The position numbers were made by a program, and so were the translations under genes. A DNA stretch of 64,000 bases from Staphylococcus lutrae. GTDB taxonomy: Bacteria; Bacillota; Bacilli; Staphylococcales; Staphylococcaceae. The notes beneath the pieces were generated by a model, which made no database searches, was not told where the DNA came from, and saw only the letters and a program-made list of their open reading frames with translations. Shown in pieces: positions 38,048-47,627 of this stretch; position 1 is the stretch's first letter, and each line of letters opens with the position of its first letter. Where the stretch lies: the NCBI RefSeq assembly GCF_002101335.1, contig NZ_CP020773.1:2046001-2110000 (forward strand). Reading direction: 5' to 3'.

Positions 38048-39193
38048 TTATTGGGTTTGAAGCGTCTGTACCGGCGTATTAAAGTCCGTTTTCTGGTCTC
38101 CGGTTAGACAATTATAAATGTGTGTCGCCTTTATTTCGTGATTGAACCAAATGGCGTTTTCACGAGTCAAATTGGTTATCAATTGCCGTTCTGGTGCTAC
38201 TGTTTTAAGATGTTTTAAATAGCGTTGTCCAGTATCATTCATTGCTAATATTCGAACGGCATGCACGTCTGTATCGGCATCTGTATATTGAAAATGCAAC
38301 AAGACGTTCATTAAAATACGTTGAATATGCGTGTACGTGTAGCGCTTTGTTTTTAATTTGTGCATTAAGGTTGCATAATCATTCGAGGTTGTTACAGCAC
38401 GATATAAACGATTCTCAAAACCTTCACTCATTGTATAGATTTGCTTTAAAGATGAAGGGTGATGCTGTAAAGTTGCATACTTTATAAAGTCAAACAGACG
38501 TTGTTGATCTAAAAAGGGTTTAGACATTAAAGGAATATTTTCTGTTGGCACCATTGCATGCCACTGATGATCTCCTCGCACGATACTTTGACGAATGGCA
38601 GAACCACTAGCAAAAGTGTGATGACGCATCGTCGTATCATGGTGGTGTGTGTGCCGACGCGGAACAGTTATCGCTTCTATCGTGCTTTGTTGATAGAGGC
38701 GCTGTTTTAAATATGTAATGGCAAGTATGTTGTTCGGTTGCGTTAACAGGTCGTCTTGTAACGTTTCGGATACAATGCGTGCGTAACTTTTTCCGGATTT
38801 AATCGCTTCTTGGAATGTCGTAGATTGTTCGAGTTCAATGATACGTTGGGTTGCCTTTTTTAAAGCTGCGACTTCACCACTTTCACTTCCGAAACTTAAC
38901 GTGTCAGCCTGTAAGTAGTCTGCCACTTTCACACCCATTTGAGCAAAAATATCACTAGATGACAATGTGCCGACTAAGGGTAATTCAACAACTAAGTCCA
39001 CACCTTGAAGTGCCATCTGTGCACGGTGAAATTTATTGAACATGGCGGGCATCCCGCGCATCATAAATTGGCCACTCATTATGGCAATCGCGACATCAGC
39101 TTGGGCAAGCTTTTTACTCTGGCGAGCGTGATAAAGATGCCCATTATGAAAAGGATTATATTCTGTTATCATTGCGACACTTTTCATTTGCAT
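38048..39193 (-). CDS. tmcAL: tRNA(Met) cytidine acetate ligase
   Basis: This 381-residue enzyme, formerly YlbM, acetylates the wobble cytidine of elongator tRNA-Met with acetate and ATP. The nucleotidyltransferase-type motif TEYNPFHNGHLYH (about residues 10-22) and VVELPLVGTLSSSDIFA (about 89-105) are present. Two ATGs are possible (39193 and 39187); AAGGA allows either, and S. aureus begins at the second. It is divergent from yceD. Its stop lies only 58 bases from the coaD terminator. Confidence 0.9.
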   Translation of the reverse strand: MQMKSVAMITEYNPFHNGHLYHARQSKKLAQADVAIAIMSGQFMMRGMPAMFNKFHRAQMALQGVDLVVELPLVGTLSSSDIFAQMGVKVADYLQADTLSFGSESGEVAALKKATQRIIELEQSTTFQEAIKSGKSYARIVSETLQDDLLTQPNNILAITYLKQRLYQQSTIEAITVPRRHTHHHDTTMRHHTFASGSAIRQSIVRGDHQWHAMVPTENIPLMSKPFLDQQRLFDFIKYATLQHHPSSLKQIYTMSEGFENRLYRAVTTSNDYATLMHKLKTKRYTYTHIQRILMNVLLHFQYTDADTDVHAVRILAMNDTGQRYLKHLKTVAPERQLITNLTRENAIWFNHEIKATHIYNCLTGDQKTDFNTPVQTLQTQ

Positions 39194-39313
39194 TCTGTCC
39201 TTTCGTGTCTCATTATGATTATTGTATCAGAAAATAAGATGTTAAGAAAAAATCTTGACAACTTAACTTTCAAAAGTTAAAATAAATTTTGTGCTTGTTA
39301 GAGGTGAAGCCAT

Positions 39314-39853
39314 ATGAAGTGGTCAATAACACAATTGAGAAAATACCAAGGACAACCTTTTAAATTTAATCAAACCGTAACGTTGAATCATCTGGTTCAA
39401 AACCTAGATTTGTTAGACTTATCACCGATTCATATCGAAGGTGAGTTGAGCGTTAAATCGAGTGAAGTTGTGGCAACCATACATATCACGGGACAATATA
39501 CGATGGCTTGTGCGCGTACGTTAGTTCCTGTTGATGTCCCTTTAGATGCAGCAACAACAGAAGTGTTTGATTTAGATGGTTTGTATGAAGATGAGGACGA
39601 TGAACACTATCATCTTGTCACAAATGGTATGATTGATCTTCGCGAGATAGTTGAAGAGATTGTTATGCTTGAAAAACCAATGCGTGTCGTTGCAGATGGT
39701 AGCGATCAAATGCTGACGGGTGGTCAAGGCTGGGAAGTTATTGACGAAAGTGATTTGGATAACGACCCATCTCGAGATGATTCAGTAGTGAATGTCGATC
39801 CAAGGCTTCAAAAATTACAACAATTATACGATGATAGTAATCATGCACGCTAA
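39314..39853 (+). CDS. yceD: YceD/DUF177 family protein
   Basis: This 179-residue protein matches DUF177 (YceD), linked with rpmF in most bacteria and implicated in 23S rRNA maturation in E. coli and in plants. The sequence begins [20 protein letters not shown] and has an acidic stretch ([13 protein letters not shown]) in the middle. A cysteine in [14 protein letters not shown] is at the family's usual position. GAGGTGAAG lies before the ATG. It precedes rpmF by 56 bases, probably one transcript. Confidence 0.88.
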   Translation: MKWSITQLRKYQGQPFKFNQTVTLNHLVQNLDLLDLSPIHIEGELSVKSSEVVATIHITGQYTMACARTLVPVDVPLDAATTEVFDLDGLYEDEDDEHYHLVTNGMIDLREIVEEIVMLEKPMRVVADGSDQMLTGGQGWEVIDESDLDNDPSRDDSVVNVDPRLQKLQQLYDDSNHAR

Positions 39854-39909
39854 GTCTTTTGAAATACGATGCGTCAAATGAATCGAATAAAAGGGAGGAT
39901 GAACTAACC

Positions 39910-40083
39910 ATGGCAGTACCAAAAAGAAGAACTTCTAAAACAAGAAAAAACAAACGTCGTACACATTTTAAATTAGCAGTACCAGGTATGCAAGAATGCC
40001 CGAACTGTGGTGAATTAAAATTATCTCACCGTGTATGTCCAAACTGTGGTTCGTACAAAGGTGAAGAAGTCGTTTCTAAATAA
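39910..40083 (+). CDS. rpmF: 50S ribosomal protein L32
   Basis: This 57-residue ribosomal protein begins [19 protein letters not shown] and has two zinc-type CxxC pairs (ECPNCGELK and VCPNCGSYK), so it is the zinc-binding form of L32. The ATG at 39910 follows GGGAGGATGAAC. The upstream frame from 39859 is spurious, as L32 always starts at MAVPKRR. The terminator just after ends the yceD-rpmF unit. Confidence 0.97.
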   Translation: MAVPKRRTSKTRKNKRRTHFKLAVPGMQECPNCGELKLSHRVCPNCGSYKGEEVVSK

Positions 40084-40115
40084 TAGACTTTTTACAGCTT
40101 ATGCATATTCATGTA

Positions 40116-40155
40116 AAATAGGACTGGAACTTCATCGTTCCAGTCCTATTTTTAA
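40116..40155 (+). terminator. Terminator of yceD-rpmF
   Basis: AATAGGACTGGAAC and GTTCCAGTCCTATT are perfect complements around a six-base loop, followed by TTT. Confidence 0.92.
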
Positions 40156-40216
40156 TCACTTCAAAACGGTTAACAAAGTTAAAAGAGAATTTAAGATGAA
40201 ATGAGAGGCACATGAC

Positions 40217-40963
40217 ATGGAGTCGATTACATCCATACAAAATCCCAAAATAAAAAATTACAATAAGCTGAAGAAAAAAAGAGAGCGTGACAAACAAAAC
40301 CGAATCATTGTTGAAGGATTTCACCTCGTAGAAGAAGCGGTACGAAGTGACGTTAAAATGACACAGTTGTTTTTAATAGATCCTCAACGTGTCCCTGCAG
40401 AATGGATTGAAGTTGCAGAAGAAGTTTATATGATTACACAAAAAGTGGCAGAGTCGTTATCTGGCACTGTCACACCTCAAGGTGTCTTCGCAGTACTTGA
40501 AAAACCTCATGTCGCGGTTTTGGATGCGAAACAAGTATTAGTTTTAGACCGTATTCAAGATCCAGGGAATTTAGGGACGTTAATCCGTACGGCAGATGCA
40601 GCAGGTTTAGATTTAGTTGTCTTGACCAAAGGAACAGCGGATGTTTATCAAGATAAAGTATTGCGTGCGAGTCAAGGGAGCGTATTTCACCTTCCTATTC
40701 AATATATAGAGGAAGGGGTTCAATGGTTGGCATCGTTTGACGGACCGATATATGGGACATCATTACAACATGCAACGACATATCACCAAGTCCCGAGTCA
40801 ACAGCCGACATTTGCACTGGTACTCGGCAATGAAGGAGAAGGCGTGGCAAATGAATTATTAGAACAAACGACTCAAAATTTGCGAATTCCGATTTATGGA
40901 CAAGCAGAAAGTTTAAATGTTGCAGTAGCTGCTGGTATTTTAATGTTTTACTTAAAAGGATAA
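40217..40963 (+). CDS. TrmH-family RNA methyltransferase
   Basis: This 248-residue SPOUT methyltransferase has an N-terminal substrate-binding domain (residues 1-95) and a C-terminal SpoU fold with the three family motifs: DRIQDPGNLGTLIRTADAAG (about 115-134), ALVLGNEGEGV (about 202-212) and RIPIYGQAESLNVAVAAGI (about 223-241). It methylates a ribose 2'-OH in rRNA or tRNA; which nucleotide cannot be told. It stands just before the pheS T-box, as in S. aureus, but without the isd genes between rpmF and it. Confidence 0.9.
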   Translation: MESITSIQNPKIKNYNKLKKKRERDKQNRIIVEGFHLVEEAVRSDVKMTQLFLIDPQRVPAEWIEVAEEVYMITQKVAESLSGTVTPQGVFAVLEKPHVAVLDAKQVLVLDRIQDPGNLGTLIRTADAAGLDLVVLTKGTADVYQDKVLRASQGSVFHLPIQYIEEGVQWLASFDGPIYGTSLQHATTYHQVPSQQPTFALVLGNEGEGVANELLEQTTQNLRIPIYGQAESLNVAVAAGILMFYLKG

Positions 40964-41029
40964 GAGAATGTGGTACAGTGGGTTGACCCCTTATGAACGC
41001 ATGTATATAATGAACGTATTAACAATTCA

Positions 41030-41275
41030 ACAACGCGCATATAAAAAGACGTAAACTATTATTGGGATTGTTCAGGGAAGTACAACAATAACTGAGAGTT
41101 GGACTCGATCTACATAGTTTTTTTCACCTTTTTGAGCTACTTAAAGAAATTTAAGTCGGAAGATTCATCCGTTATCAATCAATTCAGAGTGTACGTGTCT
41201 TAAGATGCGTAAAACTGGGTGGTACCACGGAAGAGATTTCGTCCCAATTATGTGGATGGAGTCTCTTTTGTTTTG
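41030..41275 (+). promoter_or_regulatory. Phenylalanine T-box leader of pheST
   Basis: The T-box core CTGGGTGGTACCACGG lies at 41215-41230. It is followed by the AAGAGA...TCTCTT terminator hairpin (41231-41270) and a T-rich stretch. The upstream part resembles stem I, with a TTC at 41123-41125 in the right region to be the Phe specifier. This leader lets uncharged tRNA-Phe raise expression of pheST. Confidence 0.9.
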
Positions 41276-41364
41276 CCTATCGGTCCATTATTGTAAAGCA
41301 TGATAGCGAATTAGGCTGTAAGTCATAGTGTGAGCAACGTTGAAATTTTAAAGGAGGAATGACA

Positions 41365-42435
41365 GTGGTGCAAAATGAAGCAATGGTGCAAATTAAAAAA
41401 GAAGCAATAAACGAGATTCAAAATGCAGAAAACGAAAAAGCATTGCAAGATGTTAAGGTGAAATATTTAGGTAAAAAAGGCTTAGTGACGGGTCTCATGA
41501 AACATATGAAAGATTTGCCAAAAGATGAAAAACCGGCGTATGGGCAACGTGTGAATGAAGTCCGTCAAGCGATTGAAGCGGCGATGACAGAACGTCAAGT
41601 GGTTTTGGCAGAAGAACAATTAAATCAACAACTGTCGGAGGAAACAATTGATGTGACATTACCTGGACGAACAGTAGCAACGGGCGCACCCCATCCATTG
41701 ACACGTACTGTTGAAGAAATTGAGGATTTATTTTTAGGATTAGGTTATGAAATTGTAACTGGTTATGAAGTCGAGCAAGATTATTACAATTTTGAAGCGC
41801 TTAATTTACCAAAGTCGCACCCTGCACGTGATATGCAAGACAGTTTTTATATTACTGAAGACGTTTTGTTGCGTACCCATACCTCACCTGTTCAAGCGCG
41901 TACAATGGAACAGCGAAGTGGTCAAGGTCCTGTAAAAATCATTTGTCCTGGAAAAGTCTATCGCCGTGATTCGGATGATGCCACACATAGCCATCAATTC
42001 ACACAAATTGAAGGACTGGTGGTGGATGAAAATATTAAAATGAGCGATCTAAAAGGGACACTCGAACTTTTAGCTAAATCGTTATTCGGCGTAGATCGTG
42101 AAATTCGATTACGACCGAGTTACTTTCCATTCACAGAACCTTCTGTGGAAGTCGATGTCTCTTGTTTTAAATGTAAAGGTAAAGGCTGTAACGTGTGTAA
42201 ACATACGGGATGGATTGAAATATTAGGTGCGGGTATGGTCCACCCTAACGTGCTTGAAATGGCTGGTTTTGATTCGAAAAAATATTCCGGATTTGCTTTT
42301 GGAATGGGGCCGGATCGAATTGCCATGCTAAAATATGGCATTGAAGATATTCGTCATTTCTATACGAACGATGTGCGTTTTCTAAATCAATTTAAGGCTG
42401 TAGAAGATAGAGGTGAATCAGATGTTAATATCTAA
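41365..42435 (+). CDS. pheS: Phenylalanyl-tRNA synthetase alpha subunit
   Basis: This 356-residue catalytic subunit charges tRNA-Phe together with PheT. Features: N-terminal coiled-coil arm, class II motifs [18 protein letters not shown] (about 110-127), [21 protein letters not shown] (about 198-218), [13 protein letters not shown] and [16 protein letters not shown] motif 3 ([14 protein letters not shown]). A zinc-knuckle-like [12 protein letters not shown] occurs in the middle, typical of the Firmicutes enzyme. The GTG at 41365 is preferred: AAGGAGG is seven bases before it, whereas the ATG at 41359 is too close. Overlaps pheT by 14 bases. Confidence 0.95.
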   Translation: MVQNEAMVQIKKEAINEIQNAENEKALQDVKVKYLGKKGLVTGLMKHMKDLPKDEKPAYGQRVNEVRQAIEAAMTERQVVLAEEQLNQQLSEETIDVTLPGRTVATGAPHPLTRTVEEIEDLFLGLGYEIVTGYEVEQDYYNFEALNLPKSHPARDMQDSFYITEDVLLRTHTSPVQARTMEQRSGQGPVKIICPGKVYRRDSDDATHSHQFTQIEGLVVDENIKMSDLKGTLELLAKSLFGVDREIRLRPSYFPFTEPSVEVDVSCFKCKGKGCNVCKHTGWIEILGAGMVHPNVLEMAGFDSKKYSGFAFGMGPDRIAMLKYGIEDIRHFYTNDVRFLNQFKAVEDRGESDVNI

Positions 42436-44827
42436 GGAATGGTTAGAAACATATGTGGAATTAGACGTGTCTATTGAAGCATTGGCAGAACGCATTACAA
42501 GAACAGGGATTGAAGTAGACGACATCCATGACTATACGAAAGAAATTAAGAATTTAGTAGTGGGATATGTTGAAGCAAAATCACCGCATCCAGATGCGGA
42601 TAAACTTAATATTTGTCAAGTGAATATTGGTGAAGAGGAACCAGTTCAGATCGTCTGTGGTGCACCCAATGTTGCAGCTGGTCAAACAGTCATTGTTGCA
42701 AAAGTAGGAGGGCGACTCCCTGGTGGTGTCAAAATAAAAAAAGCGAAATTGCGTGGACAGGTGTCAGAAGGGATGATTTGTTCACTGCAAGAAATCGGAA
42801 TTGCTTCAAATGTGGTGCCTAAAGCGTTTGAAGAAGGCATTTATCAATTTTCGAGCGCAATTCAGCCTGGCACGGATGCATTAAAAGCCTTGTATCTTGA
42901 TGATCAAATGATGGAATTCGATTTGACTCCGAATCGTGCGGATGCATTAAGTATGATTGGGACAGCTTACGAAACTGCCGCATTATACGGGAAGCAAGTG
43001 CAAAAGCCTGAAACAAAAGTAACAGCACAGCCAAAACAGGCTAAAGACGTCTTATCTGTAAGTATTGAGGATGAGGCGCAAATACCGTATTACAGTGCAA
43101 GAGTTGTAGAAAACATAACGATTGCGCCATCACCAGAATGGATGCAAGCACGTTTGATGAAAGCAGGCATTCGTCCTATCAATAATGTGGTCGACATTTC
43201 AAATTATGTCATGTTAGAGTATGGTCAACCGTTACATATGTTCGACCAAAATCAAATCGGTTCAGACCATATTGTTGCAAGATTAGCGAAAGAAAATGAA
43301 AAAATGACGACATTAGACAATCAAGCGCGTACATTGCTTCCAAGTGATATCGTCATTACAAATGGTGAGCAACCCATTGCATTAGGTGGCGTTATGGGTG
43401 GGGATTTTTCAGAGGTCACAACAGCAACACAAAATGTTGTTGTAGAAGGCGCGCTCTTTAACCCAGTAGCAATTCGTCATACGTCTCGACGCTTGAATTT
43501 GCGTAGCGAATCATCAAGTCGTTTTGAAAAAGGGATTGCGACTGAATTTTTAGACGAAGCGGTTGACCGTGCATGTTACTTGCTTGAAACGTTAGCACAA
43601 GGTCAAGTGTTAGATGGACGTGTATCAGCAGGAGATCTAGGTGATTTAGTAACTGATATTACGATTACAACTGAAAAAGTAAATCGAACAGTTGGTTTTG
43701 ATTTAACTGAATCGGATATCATTCAAGTCTTTCAACAATTAGCTTTTGATACGGAATTAAAAAATAACGCCATTCACGTGAAAGTGCCTTCACGCCGTCG
43801 AGACATTACAATTGAAGCAGATTTAATTGAAGAAATTGCACGTATTTATGGTTATGACAACATTCCATCCACTTTACCTGTTTTTGAAGATGTCACGAGC
43901 GGGGCACTTACCGATCGTCAACGTAAGACACGTGTTGTCAAACGGACGTTAGAAGGTGCAGGTCTATCACAAGCGATTACGTATGCATTAGTTGATCGCG
44001 AACGTGCCACTGCATTTACAATAGAACGTTTTGATACGGTTGACTTGTTAATGCCAATGAGTGAGGCACATTCAACATTACGTCAAAGCTTAATCCCACA
44101 CCTTATTGATGCGACACAATATAATGTTGCACGTAAAAATCAAAATGTTGCATTGTATGAACTGGGGAATGTCTTTTTAGGTCAAACAGATGCAGTATTG
44201 CCAAAGCAGATTGAATATTTAAGTGGTATTATGACAGGGGAATACGTATCAAACGCTTGGCAAGGAAAACAAGAACAGGTGGATTTCTATATTGTCAAAG
44301 GGATAGTCGATCGAATCGCAGATCAACTTGCGCTACATTTTGAGTACGAAACGGCACACATTGATGGACTTCATCCGGGTCGAACTGCCGCAGTTAAATT
44401 AAAGGGTGAAATCATCGGCTTGATTGGTGAATTACATCCATCAGTGGCAAAATCATATGATTTAAATCGCACTTATGTATTTGAATTGAACTATGAAAAA
44501 ATCATGGAACACGCTGTAGGTTATATTAATTATCAACCAATACCAAAATTCCCAGGTGTGACACGTGATATTGCACTTGTTGTTGATTCGGAAGTACGTG
44601 CAGCAAACTTAATTGATACCATTCATCAACATGGCGGACAGATTTTAAAAGATGCTCAGGTATTTGACGTGTATGAAGGCGAACATATGGAAAAAGGTAA
44701 AAAATCTGTTGCAATACGTTTAGACTATTTAGATGAAAATCATACATTAACAGAAGCGCAAGTTACAAAAGTACATGAGGTTATTTTAAATGCTCTAGAA
44801 GTACAAGGCGCGACATTAAGAGGATGA
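42422..44827 (+). CDS. pheT: Phenylalanyl-tRNA synthetase beta subunit
   Basis: This 801-residue subunit has the N-terminal tRNA-binding domain (residues about 40-150, [29 protein letters not shown]), the B3/B4 editing domain (about 200-400), the B5 domain (about 410-475) and the C-terminal ferredoxin-fold anticodon-binding domain (from about 705, [18 protein letters not shown]). It edits mis-charged tyrosine and builds the tetramer with PheS. The ATG at 42422 lies just after AGAGGTGAA, inside the end of pheS. Length equals the S. aureus protein (800). Terminator downstream at 44945. Confidence 0.96.
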   Translation: MLISKEWLETYVELDVSIEALAERITRTGIEVDDIHDYTKEIKNLVVGYVEAKSPHPDADKLNICQVNIGEEEPVQIVCGAPNVAAGQTVIVAKVGGRLPGGVKIKKAKLRGQVSEGMICSLQEIGIASNVVPKAFEEGIYQFSSAIQPGTDALKALYLDDQMMEFDLTPNRADALSMIGTAYETAALYGKQVQKPETKVTAQPKQAKDVLSVSIEDEAQIPYYSARVVENITIAPSPEWMQARLMKAGIRPINNVVDISNYVMLEYGQPLHMFDQNQIGSDHIVARLAKENEKMTTLDNQARTLLPSDIVITNGEQPIALGGVMGGDFSEVTTATQNVVVEGALFNPVAIRHTSRRLNLRSESSSRFEKGIATEFLDEAVDRACYLLETLAQGQVLDGRVSAGDLGDLVTDITITTEKVNRTVGFDLTESDIIQVFQQLAFDTELKNNAIHVKVPSRRRDITIEADLIEEIARIYGYDNIPSTLPVFEDVTSGALTDRQRKTRVVKRTLEGAGLSQAITYALVDRERATAFTIERFDTVDLLMPMSEAHSTLRQSLIPHLIDATQYNVARKNQNVALYELGNVFLGQTDAVLPKQIEYLSGIMTGEYVSNAWQGKQEQVDFYIVKGIVDRIADQLALHFEYETAHIDGLHPGRTAAVKLKGEIIGLIGELHPSVAKSYDLNRTYVFELNYEKIMEHAVGYINYQPIPKFPGVTRDIALVVDSEVRAANLIDTIHQHGGQILKDAQVFDVYEGEHMEKGKKSVAIRLDYLDENHTLTEAQVTKVHEVILNALEVQGATLRG

Positions 44828-44944
44828 TTGTCTATGTGATGTTAAGAGGTATTTGTTGCAATATTTTTGACCGATAACGAAAATAATTGTAATGGGACTA
44901 AGGCATTACCAATGTACATGTTAATTAAAGTATGACGATAAAAC

Positions 44945-44993
44945 AAAAAAGTAGGAACGCTGATTAAAATGAGCGTCCTACTTTTTTGTTTTT
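44945..44993 (+). terminator. Terminator of pheST
   Basis: AAAAAAGTAGGA-a-CGCT pairs with AGCG-TCCTACTTTTTT, followed by GTTTTTC. It lies about 120 bases after the pheT stop and marks the left edge of core DNA before the accessory locus. Confidence 0.88.
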
Positions 44994-45239
44994 CTAGCGC
45001 TGTTATTTTTGGGAGACTTTAACAATGATACGGATGTACGTCTTGGATGTCATAACACGATTAAGTGTTGCTGATTTGATCGTGTGAGTAAAAAAATGTA
45101 TTGAAATGGATTATATGAGTTAAGATTTCGACATATTAACTCAATAAATTAAAAAAATTGAAATTTTACATCTCTATAAGTAGGTTTTCCAAGTCAATAT
45201 ATATAAATTTATCGTATTTTTAAAACATAAAATTTAATG
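44994..45239. other. AT-rich left flank of the lanthipeptide locus
   Basis: No supported gene. TGAGTTAA (45117-45124) and TTAACTCA (45137-45144) form a perfect 8-base dyad 12 bases apart, a candidate operator about 100 bases upstream of the precursor promoter. From about 45120 onward the DNA is much more AT-rich than the core genome on the left. A 20-codon frame near 45032 has no convincing support. Confidence 0.35.
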
Positions 45240-45268
45240 TTGGAATATTCAGAGAGGTAATGTATTAT
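45240..45268 (+). promoter_or_regulatory. Promoter of the lanthipeptide locus
   Basis: TTGGAA (45240-45245) and TATTAT (45263-45268) are exactly 17 bases apart. The predicted transcript would begin near 45275, at the left arm of the 16-base inverted repeat, and would have an 80-base leader before the precursor ATG. Confidence 0.6.
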
Positions 45269-45276
45269 AAATATAC

Positions 45277-45292
45277 AGCATACTTAATTTTT
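45277..45292 (+). repeat. Left arm of 16-bp perfect inverted repeat flanking the precursor
   Basis: AGCATACTTAATTTTT here is the exact reverse complement of 47663-47678. It would sit at the extreme 5' end of the message. The other arm lies in the gap between precursor and synthetase genes. Confidence 0.8.
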
Positions 45293-45420
45293 ATTAAAAA
45301 CAGGAAGTTTAATCATCTTATTATGCAACTGGCATAAAGATATAGGAGGTGAGCAAAATGAAAAATGTATTAGGTTTACAAAAATTAATTATCAATGATG
45401 AATCTAGAAAAGTAAAAGTA

Positions 45421-45425
45421 GTAGT
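45421..45425. repeat. Target-site duplication, left copy (GTAGT)
   Basis: GTAGT lies directly before the IS left end at 45426 and matches 47623-47627. Five bases fits the 4-8 base duplications of the IS21 family. Confidence 0.8.
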
Positions 45426-45432
45426 TGTCAAT

Positions 45433-45495
45433 AGCGGTTTGAAAATGTTGTTTTATGGCGGTTTGAAAATGTCGTTTTTTGGCGGTTTAAGAATG
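45433..45495. repeat. Three 24-bp-spaced transposase-binding repeats, left end
   Basis: The motif (A/G)GCGGTTTGAAAATG occurs at 45433-45447, 45457-45471 and, with two changes, 45481-45495. The spacing is exactly 24 bases. IS21 elements typically bear several such internal repeats at each end for IstA binding. Two more copies are at the right end. Confidence 0.85.
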
Positions 45496-46254
45496 ACGTA
45501 TGTTTAAACTTTTTTCACTTTTATAGTCTTTAAGTCGGTATGAATCGCCTGTAATTTTAAATATTTTTGAATGGTGAATAAGTCTATCAATAATGGCTGC
45601 TGACGCTATCTTGTTACTAAATGAGTCTCCCCAACTAGAAAATGGGATATTCGTCGTTATGATTGTGGATTTCATTTCATACCTGAGTGACATCAATTGA
45701 TAGAAGAGGTCTGCCTGTTCTTTTGAGATGGGGGTATAGCCTATTTCATCAATGATAAGCAGTTCAATTCTGTTTAATTGTTTTAAAGTTTTATTGGTGA
45801 TTCCTTTCTCCTCTGAAGTGGTTAAGAGTTCAATTAACTCTTTAAAAGTATAGAATCGAGTTTTGATATTTTGTTTACAGGCTTCTACGCCTAGCGATAT
45901 TGCTAGATGTGTCTTACCGACACCACTATTACCTAAGAAGCATATATTGATATTCTTCTCTAGAAAATGCATGGATTTTAATGTGAGTATTTCTTGTTTA
46001 TTAATGCTTGGTTGAAACGTGAAATCAAAGTCACTTAAATATTTAACCTTAGGGAAACGTGCTAACTTAATAGCGCGTTTAAATTTTTGTTCAGCTTGAT
46101 ATTCTACTTCCTTTTCTGTCAACTCAAGTAAAATTTCAGTTAAAGATTTTTGATTCTTGGATAGTGATTCTAAATACTTCGGATAATAGTCTTTAATCAT
46201 TTTTAGATTGAGCAGTTGAAAATTTTCTAATAGCTTTTGATGGTCTGTATACAT
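45487..46254 (-). CDS. istB: IS21 transposition helper ATPase
   Basis: This 255-residue AAA+ ATPase (from the ATG at 46254) helps the transposase. The Walker A motif is FLGNSGVGKTHLAISLG (near residue 103 of this product) and Walker B LLIIDEIGYTP; the helper's arginine-containing sensor region FYQLMSLRYEMKSTIITTN follows. A start at 46278 overlapping istA is also possible, but AGGAG precedes the inner ATG. IstB forms a decamer that bends target DNA and stimulates IstA. It lies downstream of istA in one message. Confidence 0.93.
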   Translation of the reverse strand: MYTDHQKLLENFQLLNLKMIKDYYPKYLESLSKNQKSLTEILLELTEKEVEYQAEQKFKRAIKLARFPKVKYLSDFDFTFQPSINKQEILTLKSMHFLEKNINICFLGNSGVGKTHLAISLGVEACKQNIKTRFYTFKELIELLTTSEEKGITNKTLKQLNRIELLIIDEIGYTPISKEQADLFYQLMSLRYEMKSTIITTNIPFSSWGDSFSNKIASAAIIDRLIHHSKIFKITGDSYRLKDYKSEKSLNIRHS

Positions 46255-46264
46255 ATCTGTTCTC

Positions 46265-47500
46265 CTACACCTCGTCATATTTTAATAATGAATCTTCGAT
46301 ATAAGTAAGAATTTCTTGATCGTCTTTGTGCTTGAATGCATCAGACTTCAATATCTCACACATATCTTCGGTAACATAATTGAATTTCTTTTCCGATAAA
46401 TGATGGGTTCTAATTAACTCGGCATCAAAGTAGATGGATAATTCGTCAGTCAATTCATTAAAGATCAATTGAACCTCCTCTCCAATAAACTTTGTAGGTA
46501 CTGAATATTTACCTTTTCTAAAATTAACCATCGACTCTTTAGAAACGATTCGAATGCATTCATCTTCGACATAGGTGTCTAGTAACTGCACATTAAACGG
46601 GTTCAATAGATGTTTTTCTTCAGAATTGAATAAATCAATTGGATAGCAGTCAGTTGCTTGCGATATTTCGTTATGGTTCATTTCATGACAAAAGTGATTG
46701 ACAAGACTGATAAGTTCAACAGCGTCATAAAATTCGTAATCGTAGGGCCTTAAACGTTGTTCCACAAATTTAGCTAAAGATTCCACAGAGCCCTTGGTTT
46801 GCGGCCTATAAGGCCTACACGCGATGGGTTCAAAGTTTGCATCTTTACTAAATTGATGAAAAAGGGCGTTAAATACCACTTTTCTATATTGTGTTCTAGG
46901 ACGATCAACGACCGTTTTCATATTATCGAACCATATCTCCTTAGGAACACCTCCAGTGTACTCAAAAGATTCTTTCAAACATTGAAATAATGTATCTTGT
47001 TTTCTATCCCAAGTTAATGTGATATACTTCATTTTTGAATAGTGTAGAACGTAAAGAAAGATATTAAATTGATAACGTTTCCCAAATTTATCATGCATGA
47101 CCATATCTTCTTTCCAGTCTACTTGAGCAGCTATACCGGGTCGTGCTTCTACCCGTATAGTTGCTTTTTTAATTTCCTTTCCTTTTTTATTCTTACAATA
47201 TTCTCTTAGAATCGTATATTTGCCTTCATACCCTTTTTTAGTAATATATTTATAAATCGCCATAGCCGTACAACCTAGCTCTAATTTTTCGTCTATGAGC
47301 GTTTTATAGGGTTCTAATTTTGATACTCTCTTTGTCGTTTTTCTTGTTTTTAATTTTTTCAACTCATTGCCTTTCCCAGCCTCATAATATTTTTTTACTG
47401 TCCTTGGATCGCAATGATATTGTCTAGCCAGCTCAGCGTAATTTGGTTTTATGCCTTTCATAATGTAAAATGACACTCCTTCGTATATATCATGTCTCAA
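46265..47500 (-). CDS. istA: IS21 transposase
   Basis: This 411-residue transposase has an N-terminal helix-turn-helix (NYAELARQYHCDPRTVKKYYEAG, about residues 20-42) and a DDE integrase core: AQVDWKEDM (first Asp, about 129), EIWFDNMKTVVDRP (second Asp near 197) and KGSVESLAKFVEQRLRPY (Glu near 240). The C-terminus is beta-rich, as in other IstA proteins. Its end meets istB within about 11 bases. The product cuts the ends bearing the 24-base repeats. Intact length. Confidence 0.94.
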   Translation of the reverse strand: MRHDIYEGVSFYIMKGIKPNYAELARQYHCDPRTVKKYYEAGKGNELKKLKTRKTTKRVSKLEPYKTLIDEKLELGCTAMAIYKYITKKGYEGKYTILREYCKNKKGKEIKKATIRVEARPGIAAQVDWKEDMVMHDKFGKRYQFNIFLYVLHYSKMKYITLTWDRKQDTLFQCLKESFEYTGGVPKEIWFDNMKTVVDRPRTQYRKVVFNALFHQFSKDANFEPIACRPYRPQTKGSVESLAKFVEQRLRPYDYEFYDAVELISLVNHFCHEMNHNEISQATDCYPIDLFNSEEKHLLNPFNVQLLDTYVEDECIRIVSKESMVNFRKGKYSVPTKFIGEEVQLIFNELTDELSIYFDAELIRTHHLSEKKFNYVTEDMCEILKSDAFKHKDDQEILTYIEDSLLKYDEV

Positions 47501-47576
47501 TCAAACAACCTCCATTCAAAGATTGAGTTAAGACATGATTATATATTTTAGAAAATAAAAAATGTAGGAAAAACAG

Positions 47577-47615
47577 CATTTTCATTCCGCCATTTTCCTA
47601 CATTTTATAACCGCC
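47577..47615. repeat. Two 24-bp-spaced transposase-binding repeats, right end
   Basis: CATTTTCATTCCGCC (47577-47591) and CATTTTATAACCGCC (47601-47615) are reverse-complement forms of the left-end motif and are also 24 bases apart. Confidence 0.8.
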
Positions 47616-47622
47616 ATTTACA

Positions 47623-47627
47623 GTAGT
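47623..47627. repeat. Target-site duplication, right copy (GTAGT)
   Basis: Identical to 45421-45425 and directly after the IS right end at 47622. Confidence 0.8.

Larger units (their letters stand above)
45426..47622 (-). mobile_element. IS21-family insertion sequence, 2197 bp, apparently complete
   Basis: The element carries istA and istB on the minus strand and has related terminal repeats. TGTCAATAGCGGTTTG at the left resembles the reverse complement of the right end (TGTAAATGGCGGTTAT), 20 of 25 bases identical. Both ends carry a 15-base motif repeated every 24 bases. It is flanked by GTAGT duplications. Both genes are full length, so it is likely still active or recently was. It lies inside the lanthipeptide precursor gene. 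Confidence 0.92.

Noticed and set aside
45433-45495. Regular 24-base repeats resembling a short CRISPR array
   Set aside because: Only three copies, spacers about nine bases, and matching copies at the other IS end; they are IS21 terminal repeats.
45358-45507. 49-residue peptide with repeated GGLKM units as a natural precursor
   Set aside because: The repeats are IS end sequence, and the target duplications show the original frame continued at 47628.
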